In this document: piece by piece, positions 17,001 to 26,658 of the stretch
Layout of the letters: each line of letters begins with the position of its first letter
Position numbering within the stretch: the stretch's first letter is position 1
Assembly: GCF_900142175.1 (NCBI RefSeq)
Contig: NZ_FQZX01000003.1
Span: 342,401-406,400, forward strand
DNA from: Maribacter aquivivus
GTDB taxonomy: Bacteria; Bacteroidota; Bacteroidia; Flavobacteriales; Flavobacteriaceae
Length of the DNA stretch: 64,000 nucleotides
Reading direction: 5' to 3'
The notes under the pieces: model-generated
Seen by the model: the letters and a program-made list of their open reading frames with translations, nothing else
Databases searched by the model: none
Told to the model about the DNA's origin: nothing
Translations under genes and position numbers: made by a program

Positions 17001-17816
17001 TTAATTAACCTTATTTAATTCATCTAAAAAGTAAAATTGTTCTAGTTTGGAAAATAGTTTATCTCCTTTGTTGGATTCTGGTTCCTCTAGAGTTTTCAAA
17101 ACCTTACATAATGTCCCATATGAAAAATTTCCGAATTGCTTTTCGAAAATCTCATGAACAATCCCTCTTGAAGGAAAATTTATTATTCCCATACTTTTTA
17201 ATTTAAAAATTAAAACAGCATAATATTCTTTTCCTAAAACTATTCTATTTTGATTATTAATTATTTCATGTTTTTTTAATAATTCCATAAGTCTTATCAG
17301 CTTTGTTTTTTCAATAAAAATATTATCTAGTGAATAAGTCAAGCCTTTCTCGTAAGAGCCAATAATATGAATATACTTTAGCGTTTTTTTTGTGTTTTTT
17401 TTTAAGTCACTCAGAAATAAATATTGCATTCTGTCATCATTGGCATTTTTAATATCACTTAATAATACTTTTAAAATCCAATTCTCATGTTCTTTAAATG
17501 ATGTTCTTTTTGCAGAAGAGCTTAATAGGTAGTAGTGTTTGAAAAGAGATTTGTGGATATTAAAGTCCAACTTATAATTTTCATAATCTTCTAGGTTCAT
17601 TTTATAAATTACATTTTCAGTCTCTTTGAATGTTTCAATTTTAAGATCTTCATAGACTTTATAAACGTAATTTTTAATTGACCCATATTTAATGACTAAA
17701 TAAATGATATAAATATTGGAAGTTATGATATCTAAAAAAGGTGTAGCTGAAGTATATTCAATTAAAAATTCTTCTTTATAATCAATATGCTCAAGATTAT
17801 TAAAATTTAGTTCCAT
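17001..17816 (-). CDS. Hypothetical protein encoded just after the integrase
   Basis: 271 residues, no signal peptide, helical, rich in Lys, Tyr and Ile. Its start overlaps the end of the integrase gene by 10 nt, so the two are likely cotranscribed. Integrase-linked proteins of this size in Bacteroidota elements sometimes belong to RteC-type regulators of excision. I see a weak overall similarity in layout (central YYLLSSSAKRTSFKEHENW, C-terminal winged-helix-like segment) but cannot claim the family. Confidence 0.6.
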   Translation of the reverse strand: MELNFNNLEHIDYKEEFLIEYTSATPFLDIITSNIYIIYLVIKYGSIKNYVYKVYEDLKIETFKETENVIYKMNLEDYENYKLDFNIHKSLFKHYYLLSSSAKRTSFKEHENWILKVLLSDIKNANDDRMQYLFLSDLKKNTKKTLKYIHIIGSYEKGLTYSLDNIFIEKTKLIRLMELLKKHEIINNQNRIVLGKEYYAVLIFKLKSMGIINFPSRGIVHEIFEKQFGNFSYGTLCKVLKTLEEPESNKGDKLFSKLEQFYFLDELNKVN

Positions 17817-19051
17817 ACGTTTTCCATAAATTTTATTCGATGATTTTCGTTTGGTCGGTAATAATTATTGAATACTTCTAAACTTTTATGTCCAGTATAA
17901 CTCATGATGATTTTATCCGGAATACCTTCGTTTTTCATTATGGTAATAAAACTTCTCCTGGCTGTGTGTGAAGAGATTCTGTCATGCATTGGAGATTCGG
18001 TCTCAATGATTTCATTTCCAACTTTCATGGATTTTTTTATCATTTCATTATAACCAAGTTTTATAAACAGTTCCTTTAAGTAATCATTAAATTTTTGATT
18101 CGAATATTGTGGCAAGTTATAGTCGTACTTTTCTAAAATTTGTTTTGAGTAACTATTTAACGGTATCCTTAAAGATTTTGTTTTGTCTTTAACATCAATA
18201 ACATTGATATGACCGTTTGAAACATCTCTTTTTCTAACTTTACTATAATTGGAAAAGCGCATCCCGGTCGATACCCCAAAAACAAAGAGGTCTCGAATTT
18301 TTATTAATTTTTTGTTCCTCCCTAAATTGAAAGAATAAATTTCGACTATTTGTGATTTGGTTAAGGCGATTTCATCTGTAGCAAATCTCTTTATGTTTTG
18401 AAATTGTTTAAAATCTTGGTTATAAGTGTACTTGTTATCCAAAGACCAATACATGAATGTTTTAAAAAGCCCGATATTTCGGCTAAGTGTATTTGCTGAA
18501 TGTTCTTTTTTTTCAACACAATACTGTATGAATTTATTATAAAAGTCTTTATTGATGTTAGAGTACCGCATAGTATAATTGGCTTCCTTGCTAAATGACT
18601 TTAATAATTTTTCGTTGTACTCATAACGTTTGATTGTAGATTCACTATTGGCAGCTCCTGTCTTGTCATTCTTTTTTTCAATTAAAAAAATACTATATGC
18701 ATTAAATATGTCTTTCGTTTTACCGGAGATATTTTTGAATTCAAGATTAAATTCTTCTTTAATTTTTTCGATGGTTAGTACTTCTCTAATAGAAATGTAT
18801 CTATTTACTACTTCAGTGAATTTATTAGAATATCTGGAAAGTTCATTGTCTATTATTTTTCTATTGGATACATCCTTATCTCTACCTGTCAAATTTTTTG
18901 GACGTATGTTTCTGAAATCCCAATCAGATGGATGAATTCTAATTCCTGTAGAATACACAAATTTTTTCCCCTCTTCTTTGAAATATGCACTAAACAGAAT
19001 AGGGGATAACTTATCTTTTTTTGGATATTGTAATTTGAAAGAGTAATGCAT
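17807..19051 (-). CDS. int: Tyrosine recombinase (integrase) of the mobile element
   Basis: 414 residues from the ATG at 19051. A TTG at 19081 is also possible. The N-terminal Arm-like domain (YFKEEGKKFVYSTGIRIHPSDW) and a SAM-like core-binding domain precede the catalytic domain. Catalytic residues are visible as the Arg in STGMRFSN, HTARR, GHKS and the final Tyr in NNYYRP. This is the Bacteroidota phage-integrase type that inserts into tRNA genes. It lacks an obvious extra IntI-type insertion near the catalytic histidine motif, so it does not look like an integron integrase. The att site lies 140 nt upstream. Confidence 0.9.
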   Translation of the reverse strand: MHYSFKLQYPKKDKLSPILFSAYFKEEGKKFVYSTGIRIHPSDWDFRNIRPKNLTGRDKDVSNRKIIDNELSRYSNKFTEVVNRYISIREVLTIEKIKEEFNLEFKNISGKTKDIFNAYSIFLIEKKNDKTGAANSESTIKRYEYNEKLLKSFSKEANYTMRYSNINKDFYNKFIQYCVEKKEHSANTLSRNIGLFKTFMYWSLDNKYTYNQDFKQFQNIKRFATDEIALTKSQIVEIYSFNLGRNKKLIKIRDLFVFGVSTGMRFSNYSKVRKRDVSNGHINVIDVKDKTKSLRIPLNSYSKQILEKYDYNLPQYSNQKFNDYLKELFIKLGYNEMIKKSMKVGNEIIETESPMHDRISSHTARRSFITIMKNEGIPDKIIMSYTGHKSLEVFNNYYRPNENHRIKFMENVWN

Positions 19052-19188
19052 AAATATTGTTATTGCCAATTTCGTTGCCAATTCTTTTAGATATAGTTAT
19101 ATATTGTTAATGAAATTGGCGCTAATATTTATGCTAAATTATATATAAATTAGGGTTTTATAGGGGTTAAGGATAAAATTTAACACAA

Positions 19189-19216
19189 TAGGTTCGAATC
19201 CCTCTTTCTCCGCTTA
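19189..19216 (+). other. Attachment site: 3' fragment of a tRNA gene (probably tRNA-Ser)
   Basis: GGTTCGAATCC is a canonical T-loop, followed by CTCTTTCTCCGCTTA, the 3' acceptor strand of a tRNA ending like tRNA-Ser. No D-arm or anticodon arm precedes it, so it is not a tRNA gene. It is the duplicated 3' end left when an element integrates into a tRNA gene. Its position next to the integrase marks the right end of the element. The intact tRNA should lie to the left, outside the window. Confidence 0.8.
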
Positions 19217-19222
19217 GAGCAA

Positions 19223-19256
19223 AGCTCAATATCGTTAAGATATTGGGCTTTTTTCT
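19223..19256 (+). terminator. Rho-independent terminator of the former tRNA gene
   Basis: AGCTCAATATC (19223-19233) pairs with GATATTGGGCT (19239-19249) in an 11-bp stem with one T-G pair, followed by a T-run. It directly follows the tRNA fragment, as a tRNA terminator displaced by integration would. Confidence 0.8.
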
Positions 19257-19686
19257 TTTAAGACATGTTGAAAACATAGTTTTCATAAATGGAGTGAAAG
19301 AAAAAAGACCTAATTTTTTTTGCAATTTGAGGTTTATTATCAGGTTCGTAGGTTGAGGGATGCATATTGTGTATTCCTGTTTGTGATATTATGGTTCTCA
19401 AAATCTACTTATTAAGTATTCTTTATATAAAAAAATGCTATCCCAAAAATTGCTTAATAAGCTAATTTCTCTCTTTGGTTATTAAGTCTTTCTTATTTAA
19501 GTATAATTCAATTTTTAATCTATTGGTAAGGCAGTAGTTTTAAAGTTTAATAAAGTTTTGTTTAATATATTTACAGTTTAATTAAACAAATTTGTAATTT
19601 TATTTATTGTTAAGAAATGATACTTTTTAAAAATTTTCAAATTATTTAAAAAGAGAACAGACAAATAAAATTTACAGGTAAAGTAT
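19257..19686. other. Noncoding stretch with a hairpin repeat shared with 23.9 kb
   Basis: No gene is visible. At about 19270-19305 the sequence GAAAACATAGTTTTCAT is followed by a GTGAAAGAAAAAAG stretch. A closely related copy is at 23908-23945. The remainder is AT-rich and should hold the promoter of the DUF2805 gene. The run of TTTAAT motifs near 19550-19600 shows no clear operator. Confidence 0.5.
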
Positions 19687-19971
19687 ATGGATATAAAATC
19701 ATTCAATAGTATAGAATTAGATCGTATTATAGAGATGGCTTGGGAAGATAGAACACCGTTTGAGGCTATATTGTTTCAGTTTGACTTACCTGAAAAAGAT
19801 GTTATTAAAGTAATGCGCGGCAATCTAAAAGAGTCTAGTTTTAAACGATGGCGTAAAAGGGTTAATAGTGGTACAAGTCAAAAGCATTTAAAAAAGCGCA
19901 GTTCAGAAATCTCACGATTTAAATGTTCACGTCAAAGAGCTATTTCGGGTAATAGAATAAGTAAGCGTTAG
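19687..19971 (+). CDS. TIGR03643/DUF2805 family protein
   Basis: 94 residues, strongly basic at the C-terminus. The core (LDRIIEMAWEDRTPFEAI, FQFDLPEKDVIKVMR, SSFKRWRKRV) is the TIGR03643 signature, a small HTH-like protein. In Bacteroidota and some Proteobacteria this gene commonly sits beside photolyase/cryptochrome genes. Here the photolyase follows after 138 nt on the same strand. The molecular function is not established. DNA binding is plausible from the basic, helical composition. Confidence 0.85.
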   Translation: MDIKSFNSIELDRIIEMAWEDRTPFEAILFQFDLPEKDVIKVMRGNLKESSFKRWRKRVNSGTSQKHLKKRSSEISRFKCSRQRAISGNRISKR

Positions 19972-20109
19972 ATTTATTTAATAGGTTCTAAAACTAGTTT
20001 TTTAATTAGCTATTACATTCTTATAACTATTAATTGTCACTACATACTTAAGATATACAAAAATAGGATGTAGCTATTTCTTCTTAAATAAATAAAAATC
20101 AAATTAATC

Positions 20110-21567
20110 TTGCGCAAAACAAAACTGAATATTGTATGGTTGAAACGTGATTTACGTTCACAAGATCATGAACCTTTACTTCATGCAGAAAGAGCAGGTA
20201 TTCCATATATAATTATCTATCTATTTGAACCATCTCTAATTCAATATCCAGATACAAGTTTAAGGCATTTACAATTTATTTATCAATCTATTTTAGCTTT
20301 GAATTTAACGTTAAAGCCATATAATAGGTGTGTTACGCTCTTTTATGGTGAAGTTGAAAGTGTTCTGGAATACCTTAACAATCATTTTAAAATTAATTCA
20401 CTTTTTAGCTATTGCGAAAGTGGAATAAAATTAACGTGGCAGCGAGATAAAAAAGTAAAACAAATTTGCAATAAATACAGTATAATTTGGCAAGAATTTC
20501 AGCGTGACGGTATTTTAAGAGGTATTAAAAATAGAGAGGATTGGAGTAAACAATGGCACTTAAAAATGCATCAACCTATAATTAGAAATAAGTATTCGGT
20601 ATCTGATTTAGAGCCATTAAAACATCCCTTTTTATTACCACAAGAGTTTAAAACTAATATAGAAAAAACCAATAGTAATTTTCAACCTGGGGGCGAAGAG
20701 AATGCTATTCGCTATTTAAAATCTTTTGCAACCAAAAGAGGTAGTAATTATCAGAAGCATATTTCAAAACCAACAGAAAGTAGAAAAGGGTGTAGCAGAT
20801 TATCACCATATTTAGCTTGGGGAAATATAAGTGTTAAACAAGTATTTCAATTTGTAGGTACTCACCCTAACGGAACCAAAAATAATAGAGCATTTTCAGC
20901 TATGTTAACTAGATTATTTTGGCACTGTCACTTTATTCAGAAATTTGAGGTAGCATGTAGTTATGAAACAGCGTGTATCAATAAAGGTTATGAACTGTTA
21001 ACGCATAAAAAAAACGATACCTATATTAAAGCATGGAAGTTAGGGTTAACGGGCTATCCTTTAATTGATGCTTGTATGCGAGCTGTAGAGCAGACTGGGT
21101 GGATAAATTTTAGAATGAGGGCAATGGTAGTTTCATTTTTGACACTCAACCTAGATCAAGATTGGAGAGAAGGTATCTATCATTTGGCCAGGCTATTTTT
21201 AGACTATGAACCAGGTATTCATTATCCTCAATTTCAAATGCAGGCCGGTACAACTGGTATTAATACTGTACGTTTATATAACCCTGTAAAGAACTCTCAA
21301 GAACATGATGTTGATGGTGTTTTTATAAAAAAGTGGGTTCCAGAACTTGCAAACGTTCCTGTAGTGCACATTCACGAACCATGGAAAATGACAGTTATGG
21401 AACAATCTTTCTGTGAAGTTATTATTGGTGAAGATTATCCATTACCAATTGTTGATTTACAAGAAAGTGCAAGGCTTGCAAGAGAGAAAATTTGGGAACA
21501 TAAAAATCATCCTGCCGTGCAAAAAGAAAAATATCGACTACTAAGAACTCATGTGAACAGCAAATAG
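20110..21567 (+). CDS. Cryptochrome/deoxyribodipyrimidine photolyase family protein
   Basis: 485 residues. The N-terminal Rossmann-like photolyase domain begins [17 protein letters not shown]. The FAD-binding domain carries [48 protein letters not shown] and [15 protein letters not shown]. The Trp/Asp region [16 protein letters not shown] is typical of the family. The enzyme uses blue light and FADH- to repair UV dimers, or acts as a blue-light receptor. The subtype (CPD, 6-4 or CRY) cannot be fixed by eye. The start is TTG at 20110, because no in-frame ATG lies between the upstream stop (20089-20091) and the first domain strand. Neighbouring FolE and PTPS genes could supply a pterin antenna. 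Confidence 0.9.
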   Translation: MRKTKLNIVWLKRDLRSQDHEPLLHAERAGIPYIIIYLFEPSLIQYPDTSLRHLQFIYQSILALNLTLKPYNRCVTLFYGEVESVLEYLNNHFKINSLFSYCESGIKLTWQRDKKVKQICNKYSIIWQEFQRDGILRGIKNREDWSKQWHLKMHQPIIRNKYSVSDLEPLKHPFLLPQEFKTNIEKTNSNFQPGGEENAIRYLKSFATKRGSNYQKHISKPTESRKGCSRLSPYLAWGNISVKQVFQFVGTHPNGTKNNRAFSAMLTRLFWHCHFIQKFEVACSYETACINKGYELLTHKKNDTYIKAWKLGLTGYPLIDACMRAVEQTGWINFRMRAMVVSFLTLNLDQDWREGIYHLARLFLDYEPGIHYPQFQMQAGTTGINTVRLYNPVKNSQEHDVDGVFIKKWVPELANVPVVHIHEPWKMTVMEQSFCEVIIGEDYPLPIVDLQESARLAREKIWEHKNHPAVQKEKYRLLRTHVNSK

Positions 21568-21635
21568 CATGATTTTTAAAAGCTTTTTTAAGAGCACAGT
21601 TTTAAAATCTAATGGTTATTCTTTATGATATTTAT

Positions 21636-22043
21636 TTAAATAAAAATACATTCTAAAAGAAAAATCAATGTCCATAGTATAGTTCTTGACCAATTCTTTT
21701 TATTGAGCGATATGAGTACTTTGTGGTCAAAATCTTTATTTGTAATGCGGTTATGAAGTGGTACAAATTGTAACATTGTAATCACCCAGATAATGATTAT
21801 AAAAAATAATTTTATCAACTGATAGGGTTGGGTTTCAATAATACAATGGTATATAGATAGCGTTAATTGACCAACCATCAACGGACCAACGATACAGGCA
21901 ATTAACCTAGTATATTTTTTATGCCATAAGACTAGGTTCTTATGATTGTAAAACTTAAAACTCGGATAAATGATTAATTGCACTATCCAAATGAGTACTA
22001 CTAATCCAAAATCAATAAGTATTCGTAGTATTTTAATTGACAT
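21636..22043 (-). CDS. Four-helix integral membrane protein of unknown function
   Basis: 135 residues with four hydrophobic segments (about 5-25, 48-68, 78-97 and 117-134). The first helix (LRILIDFGLVVLIWIVQLII) and the PLHNRI motif before the last helix resemble small flavobacterial membrane proteins found near photolyase genes. Its ATG overlaps the stop of the glutathione peroxidase gene (TAATG), so translation is coupled. Confidence 0.75.
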   Translation of the reverse strand: MSIKILRILIDFGLVVLIWIVQLIIYPSFKFYNHKNLVLWHKKYTRLIACIVGPLMVGQLTLSIYHCIIETQPYQLIKLFFIIIIWVITMLQFVPLHNRITNKDFDHKVLISLNKKNWSRTILWTLIFLLECIFI

Positions 22044-22564
22044 TATAAATGCTTGATTATTTTTGAACTAAAAGGCTTCGTTATTGAATAAAAATAATCA
22101 ACTAAGTCTCCATCTTTATTAATCAAATACTTCTGAAAATTCCATTTTACAGTGGAGCTTTTTTTGCCATTAAATTCTTTTTTTGTCAACCATTCATATA
22201 AAGGGTGTTGTTTGTTACCCTTTACTTCGATTTTTTCTGTAAGTAAAAAATTAACACCATAGTTACGTTCACAAAAGGTTTTAATTTGAGAACTATCACC
22301 AGACTCTTGTCCTCCAAATTGATTGCAGGGAACCCCTATGATAGTTAGATTTTTATAGGTATCACTTAGTTTTTGTAAATCTTTATATTGATTGGTGAAG
22401 CCGCATTCTGAAGCCACATTTACAAATAATATATGGTTACCAATAAATTTAGAAAGGTCAATGGATTTGCCTTCAAGTGAATTTATTTTTATGTCATAAA
22501 TAGAAGTTTTGGTAGTCATGGTTTTTTTGATGGGAGCTGTTTTTGCTTTCTCTACTTTTTTCAT
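22043..22564 (-). CDS. Glutathione peroxidase family protein
   Basis: 173 residues. It shows the peroxidatic Cys54 in VNVASECGFTNQY, the family signature GVPCNQFGGQE (about 77-87) and the Trp/Asn motif VKWNFQKY near 138-145, giving the Cys-Gln-Trp-Asn site. It has Cys rather than selenocysteine. Bacterial members mostly use thioredoxin to reduce peroxides. There is a 15-residue basic extension before the second Met (residue 16), which may be the true start. It lies upstream of the membrane protein in one transcription unit, in a locus with a photolyase, consistent with oxidative or light stress. Confidence 0.9.
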   Translation of the reverse strand: MKKVEKAKTAPIKKTMTTKTSIYDIKINSLEGKSIDLSKFIGNHILFVNVASECGFTNQYKDLQKLSDTYKNLTIIGVPCNQFGGQESGDSSQIKTFCERNYGVNFLLTEKIEVKGNKQHPLYEWLTKKEFNGKKSSTVKWNFQKYLINKDGDLVDYFYSITKPFSSKIIKHL

Positions 22565-22684
22565 TGACTTAATTTAAAGTGAATTATAGGAAACTAAGTA
22601 CCAGATTAGAATGATATTCAGTTATAAAATTGTAATGCTTTTTCTTTACACTTGCCACTGTTATTATAAGTTCGAGCTAGTTTG

Positions 22685-23383
22685 TTAATTCAAATAATTT
22701 TGTAATTCTGCAATCTTACTTGATGTATTAAATATACCTCCATAAAAAGAAGTTACTGTCGCAGAAGTATCATCTTTAATACCTCTCGATGAGACACATA
22801 AATGCTTGGCGTCTATTATTACGGCTACATCTTCAGTTTCTAATATTTGTCTAAGCTCAGCAGCTATTTGATTTGTTAATCTCTCTTGTACTTGCGGTCT
22901 CTTGGCATAATATTGAACAATTCTATTAAGCTTCGAAAGTCCGATCACTTTACCAGAAGAAATATACGCGATATGAGCTTTACCTATAATCGGTACAAAG
23001 TGGTGCTCACAGTTCGAATAAAAGGTTATATTTTTTTCTACCAGCATTTGATTATACTGATATTTATTATCAAATAATGCTACTTTAGGTTTATTAGCAG
23101 GGTTTAAACCTGAAAAGATTTCATCTATATACATTTTAGCAACACGATTAGGTGTTCCTTTCAAAGAATCGTCTTCAAGATTCAGCCCCATAACATCCAT
23201 TATTTGTGAAAATAAATCTGCTATTTTATCTTTTTTTTCTTCGTCAGATATCTTGAAAGCATCTGTTTTCATTGGAGTTTCAAGACCTGTGTAGATATGG
23301 TCATCACCTATTTCTTCTTCTGAAAATCCATTTAAATTGTTTTCTTTAGTAAGGGTATTCAACATAATTTCTTGGTGTTTCAT
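22685..23383 (-). CDS. folE: GTP cyclohydrolase I
   Basis: 232 residues. It catalyses GTP to 7,8-dihydroneopterin triphosphate, the first step of folate and pterin synthesis. The signature is clear: GTPNRVAKMY, the zinc ligands in YSNCEHHFVPIIGKAHIAYI, the GLSKLNRIVQYYAKRPQVQERL block and the third zinc ligand in DAKHLCVSSRG. An N-terminal extension of about 40 residues is poorly conserved in pattern. The start may be one of three Mets. It overlaps the end of the upstream PTPS gene by 20-38 nt, so the two form a coupled pterin pair. Many genomes carry a second folE for folate, so this copy may be specialised. Confidence 0.92.
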   Translation of the reverse strand: MKHQEIMLNTLTKENNLNGFSEEEIGDDHIYTGLETPMKTDAFKISDEEKKDKIADLFSQIMDVMGLNLEDDSLKGTPNRVAKMYIDEIFSGLNPANKPKVALFDNKYQYNQMLVEKNITFYSNCEHHFVPIIGKAHIAYISSGKVIGLSKLNRIVQYYAKRPQVQERLTNQIAAELRQILETEDVAVIIDAKHLCVSSRGIKDDTSATVTSFYGGIFNTSSKIAELQNYLN

Positions 23384-23756
23384 ATAGTTTAATCTTTAAC
23401 TCTAGATTTGATTCTATCTCAATTTTCAAAATATCGTAAATGACTATTGCTATATTTTCAACAGTTGGGTTAAGGGTTTTAAATTCTTCAGTGTCTAGAT
23501 TTAGATTTTTATGGTCAAATCGATTTAAAATTTTTTCTTCAATCAAATCAGATAAAATTTTGGTATCTATTACGTAACCAGTATCCTTATTGCAATAACC
23601 AATGACTTTAACTTCTAGTTCGTAGTTATGCCCGTGAAAATTTGGATTATTACATTTTCCGAAAATCTCTTTATTTTTCTCATCGCTCCAATTTGAATTA
23701 TGCAATCTGTGTGCTGCATTAAAATGTTCACATCTTACTATGGCTAGTTTGTTCAT
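23346..23756 (-). CDS. 6-pyruvoyl-tetrahydropterin/6-carboxytetrahydropterin synthase family protein
   Basis: 136 residues. The zinc histidines are visible as His16 in FNAAHRL and as the HGH pair at 41-43 (NFHGHNYELEV). The catalytic Cys35 lies in FGKCNNPN, and the C-terminal KLYETPRNYVEY carries the substrate Glu. It acts on dihydroneopterin triphosphate made by the FolE encoded immediately downstream. The product could be tetrahydrobiopterin precursor or a deazapurine intermediate. No QueC/QueE genes are adjacent, so a pterin cofactor or photolyase antenna is as likely as queuosine. The function among these is inferred. Confidence 0.88.
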   Translation of the reverse strand: MNKLAIVRCEHFNAAHRLHNSNWSDEKNKEIFGKCNNPNFHGHNYELEVKVIGYCNKDTGYVIDTKILSDLIEEKILNRFDHKNLNLDTEEFKTLNPTVENIAIVIYDILKIEIESNLELKIKLYETPRNYVEYPY

Positions 23757-24180
23757 GTTTTAAAGAAAATGTTTGTAAAAATTTCAACACTCAAAGGTAT
23801 TTAAATTTGTTTAAGTAATCATGTTAAATATTAAACAAAATTTAAATCTACAGAAAAAGAAATGATAGGGTAATGTTCGAAGTAAATGGTTGCATACCGT
23901 ATTTGATTCATGAAAACATAGTTTTCATGAATAGAATGAAAGAAAAAAGCTCCAAATCTGATTTTACAATGTGGGCTTTATTTGTAGGACCAGTGCTTAA
24001 GGGATGTACGAAGTGAATCACAATTTAGTACTTTACCATAATTGTAAAATCCAATTTCATTCGCCAGCTCTGTATTTTCATAGGTTAATTTTTTTAAAAG
24101 GATTATATTATATTTATTATATCAAAAGTAACCTGCGTCTTATATTTGCTGCTGTTAAAACAACTTCTCTTAGATAGACT
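23757..24180. other. Noncoding region with a 10-bp perfect hairpin repeat
   Basis: At 23908-23930 the arms TCATGAAAAC and GTTTTCATGA are perfect complements around ATA. The segment continues with GAATGAAAGAAAAAAG, as at 19.27 kb. No reading frame is convincing. The promoter of the histidine kinase must lie near the right end, but no element stands out. Confidence 0.5.
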
Positions 24181-25503
24181 ATGATAAAAGCCAAAATTCA
24201 TGATAGGGAACAAGAGCGTCTTGCGCTTCTTAATTCATATTCCATTTTAGACACACTGCCTGAAAAAGATTATGATAACCTTACCAAGCTAGCGGCTGAA
24301 ATTTGTCAGACACCAATTTCATTAATTACACTTTTAGATGATAAAAGACAGTGGTTTAAATCTCACTACGGACTAGGAGTTTCTGAAACACCTATTGAAG
24401 ATGCTTTTTGTGCACACGCTATTACAGGTAATGACCCCATTTTTACTACTGAGGATGCTCGTGAAGATGAACGATTTCATGACAACCCTTTAGTTATCGG
24501 TGATCCCAACATTGTTTTTTATGCCGGTATTCCTTTAAAGAATGCAAGTGGTTTACCATTGGGTACTTTATGTGTTATTGATAATAAGCCAAGAAAGTTA
24601 ACTGAGAGCCAAAAAGAATCACTTAATATTTTGTCTGAGCAGGTCATTAATTTACTGGAACTTAGAAAGAATAAACTAGAACTTGAACGAGCTCATAAAA
24701 AACTTAAAAAATTTTCTAAAAAACTTGAGAAAAAGGTTTTTCAACGTACCAATCAATTAGAAATCAAGACCATAAAGTTAGAGTTGATGATAAATGATTT
24801 GGCTTCGTTCAACCATATTTGTAGTCACGATTTGCAAGAACCGTTACGAAAAATACAAATGTTCATTTCTCAGTTTAGTGATAATGAGTTTCATAATTTA
24901 TCTACTGCTGGTAAGCACAAATTAGAACGAATAGATTTGTCTGCTGCTCGTATGCGTAATTTAATACAAGATTTACTTGTATATGGAGCTACCGAAACCA
25001 TAGATAACAGTTTAACTACTATGTCTCTAAAAAGGCTTGTTTTAGATGTAAAGGATGTTTTAAGTGAAGAGCTTAAGGAGCATAAAACGGTACTTAAAAT
25101 TGAAAAAGACTGTGATGTTACAGTTAGACCAATACAGTTTAAGCAGTTGCTATTCAATCTGTTTACCAATGCTATTAAGTTTACCAAAAAAGAAGAAAAG
25201 CCTGTAATAAGAGTGAAGGGCAAGGTTGTTCACGGAGCAGATTATCCTCTTTTACACTTAAATGGCGAAAAGCGATATTCTCATATTATAGTTTCTGATA
25301 ACGGTATTGGTTTTGACCAGAAATATGAAAGTAAAGTCTTTAAAATTTTTCAGCGCTTACACAGCGACGAAGAATATCAAGGCACCGGAATTGGACTCGC
25401 CATTGTAAAACGTATTGTTACTACACATAACGGACATATTACTGTAGAAAGTTCGCTTGGTAATGGTGTTGTTTTTGAAATATTTATTCCTCTCGCAGAT
25501 TAA
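24181..25503 (+). CDS. Cytoplasmic GAF-domain sensor histidine kinase
   Basis: 440 residues, no membrane segment. A GAF domain spans about 25-165 ([47 protein letters not shown]). A coiled coil follows at 165-205. The HisKA domain has the phospho-acceptor His216 in [15 protein letters not shown]. The ATPase domain has the N box ([12 protein letters not shown]), G1 (DNGIGFD) and G2 (GTGIGLAIV). It resembles phytochrome-type histidine kinases in the kinase part, but the GAF domain has no evident bilin cysteine context. No response regulator is adjacent, so it is an orphan. Placement next to the photolyase/pterin block hints at light or redox sensing, which is inference. Confidence 0.9.
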   Translation: MIKAKIHDREQERLALLNSYSILDTLPEKDYDNLTKLAAEICQTPISLITLLDDKRQWFKSHYGLGVSETPIEDAFCAHAITGNDPIFTTEDAREDERFHDNPLVIGDPNIVFYAGIPLKNASGLPLGTLCVIDNKPRKLTESQKESLNILSEQVINLLELRKNKLELERAHKKLKKFSKKLEKKVFQRTNQLEIKTIKLELMINDLASFNHICSHDLQEPLRKIQMFISQFSDNEFHNLSTAGKHKLERIDLSAARMRNLIQDLLVYGATETIDNSLTTMSLKRLVLDVKDVLSEELKEHKTVLKIEKDCDVTVRPIQFKQLLFNLFTNAIKFTKKEEKPVIRVKGKVVHGADYPLLHLNGEKRYSHIIVSDNGIGFDQKYESKVFKIFQRLHSDEEYQGTGIGLAIVKRIVTTHNGHITVESSLGNGVVFEIFIPLAD

Positions 25504-26519
25504 AGCGATTTAAAATAATCTTTTACTTCTTTTATATGTTTTTCTTTGGATGCAACACTTAACCAACTTGCTTCAAAACCATTAATAGCTAATTGCTCTA
25601 TTTGTTTTAAACTTAAATTAAGCGCTTTCGCAGTTTGGTAGTAGTTCTCATTCATATACCCACCAAAATAGGCAGGATCGTCTGAATGTATTGTGGCTAA
25701 AAGTCCCTTATCAAGCATCTTAGCAACGGGGTGCTCTTCCATCTTCTGAATCACCTTTAAGGCAACATTACTAGTAGGGCAGAGGGTAAGGGCAATTTTA
25801 TCATCTACCAATCTTTTTACCAAAGTTTCGTCGGTTAGACAACGATTACCGTGATCTATACGTTCTACATTTAAAATATCTAAAGCTTCCCAAATGTAAT
25901 CTGCCGGACCTTCTTCACCTGCATGGGCAACTAGTTTATAGCCTTGCTCTGCAGATGCTTTAAATACTTTTTCGAACTTACTTGGCGGATTTCCCATTTC
26001 TGATGAATCCAAACCTACGCCATCAATAATGTCTTTAAACGGTAATGATTCTTCTAAGGTTTTAAAAGCGTCTTCTTCACTTAAATGACGCAAATAGCTC
26101 ATGATGAGTTTATAGGAAATATGTAATTCATTTTTTCCTTTTTCTAAAGCGCGGTGAATTCCTTTTATTACAACTTCAAAAGCTACACCTCTTTCTGTAT
26201 GTGTTTGTGGGTCAAAAAACACTTCTACATGCTTTACATTTTCGCTGTGCACCTTGGTAAGATATGCCCAAGTCAAATCAAAGAAATCTTGCTCATATAA
26301 CAGTACTTGCGCACCAGCATAATAGATGTCTAAAAACTCTTGAAGGTTATTAAATTTGTATGCTTCTTTAACCGATTCAATAGAGTCATATGGTAACGTA
26401 ATATTATTTCTCTTTGCAATCTGGAACATTAATTCTGGTTCAAAACTCCCTTCTAAATGTAAGTGAAGTTCCGTTTTTGGAATGCCTTGAATTATTCTCT
26501 GTAGTTCTGATGATTGCAT
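25500..26519 (-). CDS. add: Adenosine deaminase
   Basis: 339 residues, normal length. It hydrolyses adenosine to inosine and ammonia in purine salvage. Zinc and catalytic residues are visible: [13 protein letters not shown] (His19, His21), [31 protein letters not shown] with the catalytic Glu, IDHGNRC, and [12 protein letters not shown] carrying the metal-binding Asp pair. It is convergent with the histidine kinase, overlapping its end by 4 nt. No operon partner is evident. Confidence 0.93.
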   Translation of the reverse strand: MQSSELQRIIQGIPKTELHLHLEGSFEPELMFQIAKRNNITLPYDSIESVKEAYKFNNLQEFLDIYYAGAQVLLYEQDFFDLTWAYLTKVHSENVKHVEVFFDPQTHTERGVAFEVVIKGIHRALEKGKNELHISYKLIMSYLRHLSEEDAFKTLEESLPFKDIIDGVGLDSSEMGNPPSKFEKVFKASAEQGYKLVAHAGEEGPADYIWEALDILNVERIDHGNRCLTDETLVKRLVDDKIALTLCPTSNVALKVIQKMEEHPVAKMLDKGLLATIHSDDPAYFGGYMNENYYQTAKALNLSLKQIEQLAINGFEASWLSVASKEKHIKEVKDYFKSL

Positions 26520-26658
26520 TTATCTGAGATTTAAATAATTTTATGAGGTATGTAGGTCAGTATATTTTGATAAACTTACTTATTCTATTTGAAATTTAAG
26601 CGAGTGATCGGTAATAGCGTTAATAATTGACCCTATTTTATATGAAATACTTCTATTT

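Noticed and set aside
17807..19051. Integrase as the integron integrase (IntI)
   Set aside because: It resembles Bacteroidota phage-type integrases, with an Arm-like N-terminal domain. I see no IntI-specific extra segment, and its att site is a tRNA fragment.
19189..19216. Functional tRNA gene
   Set aside because: Only the T-loop and acceptor 3' strand are present. No D-arm, anticodon arm or 5' acceptor strand precedes them.
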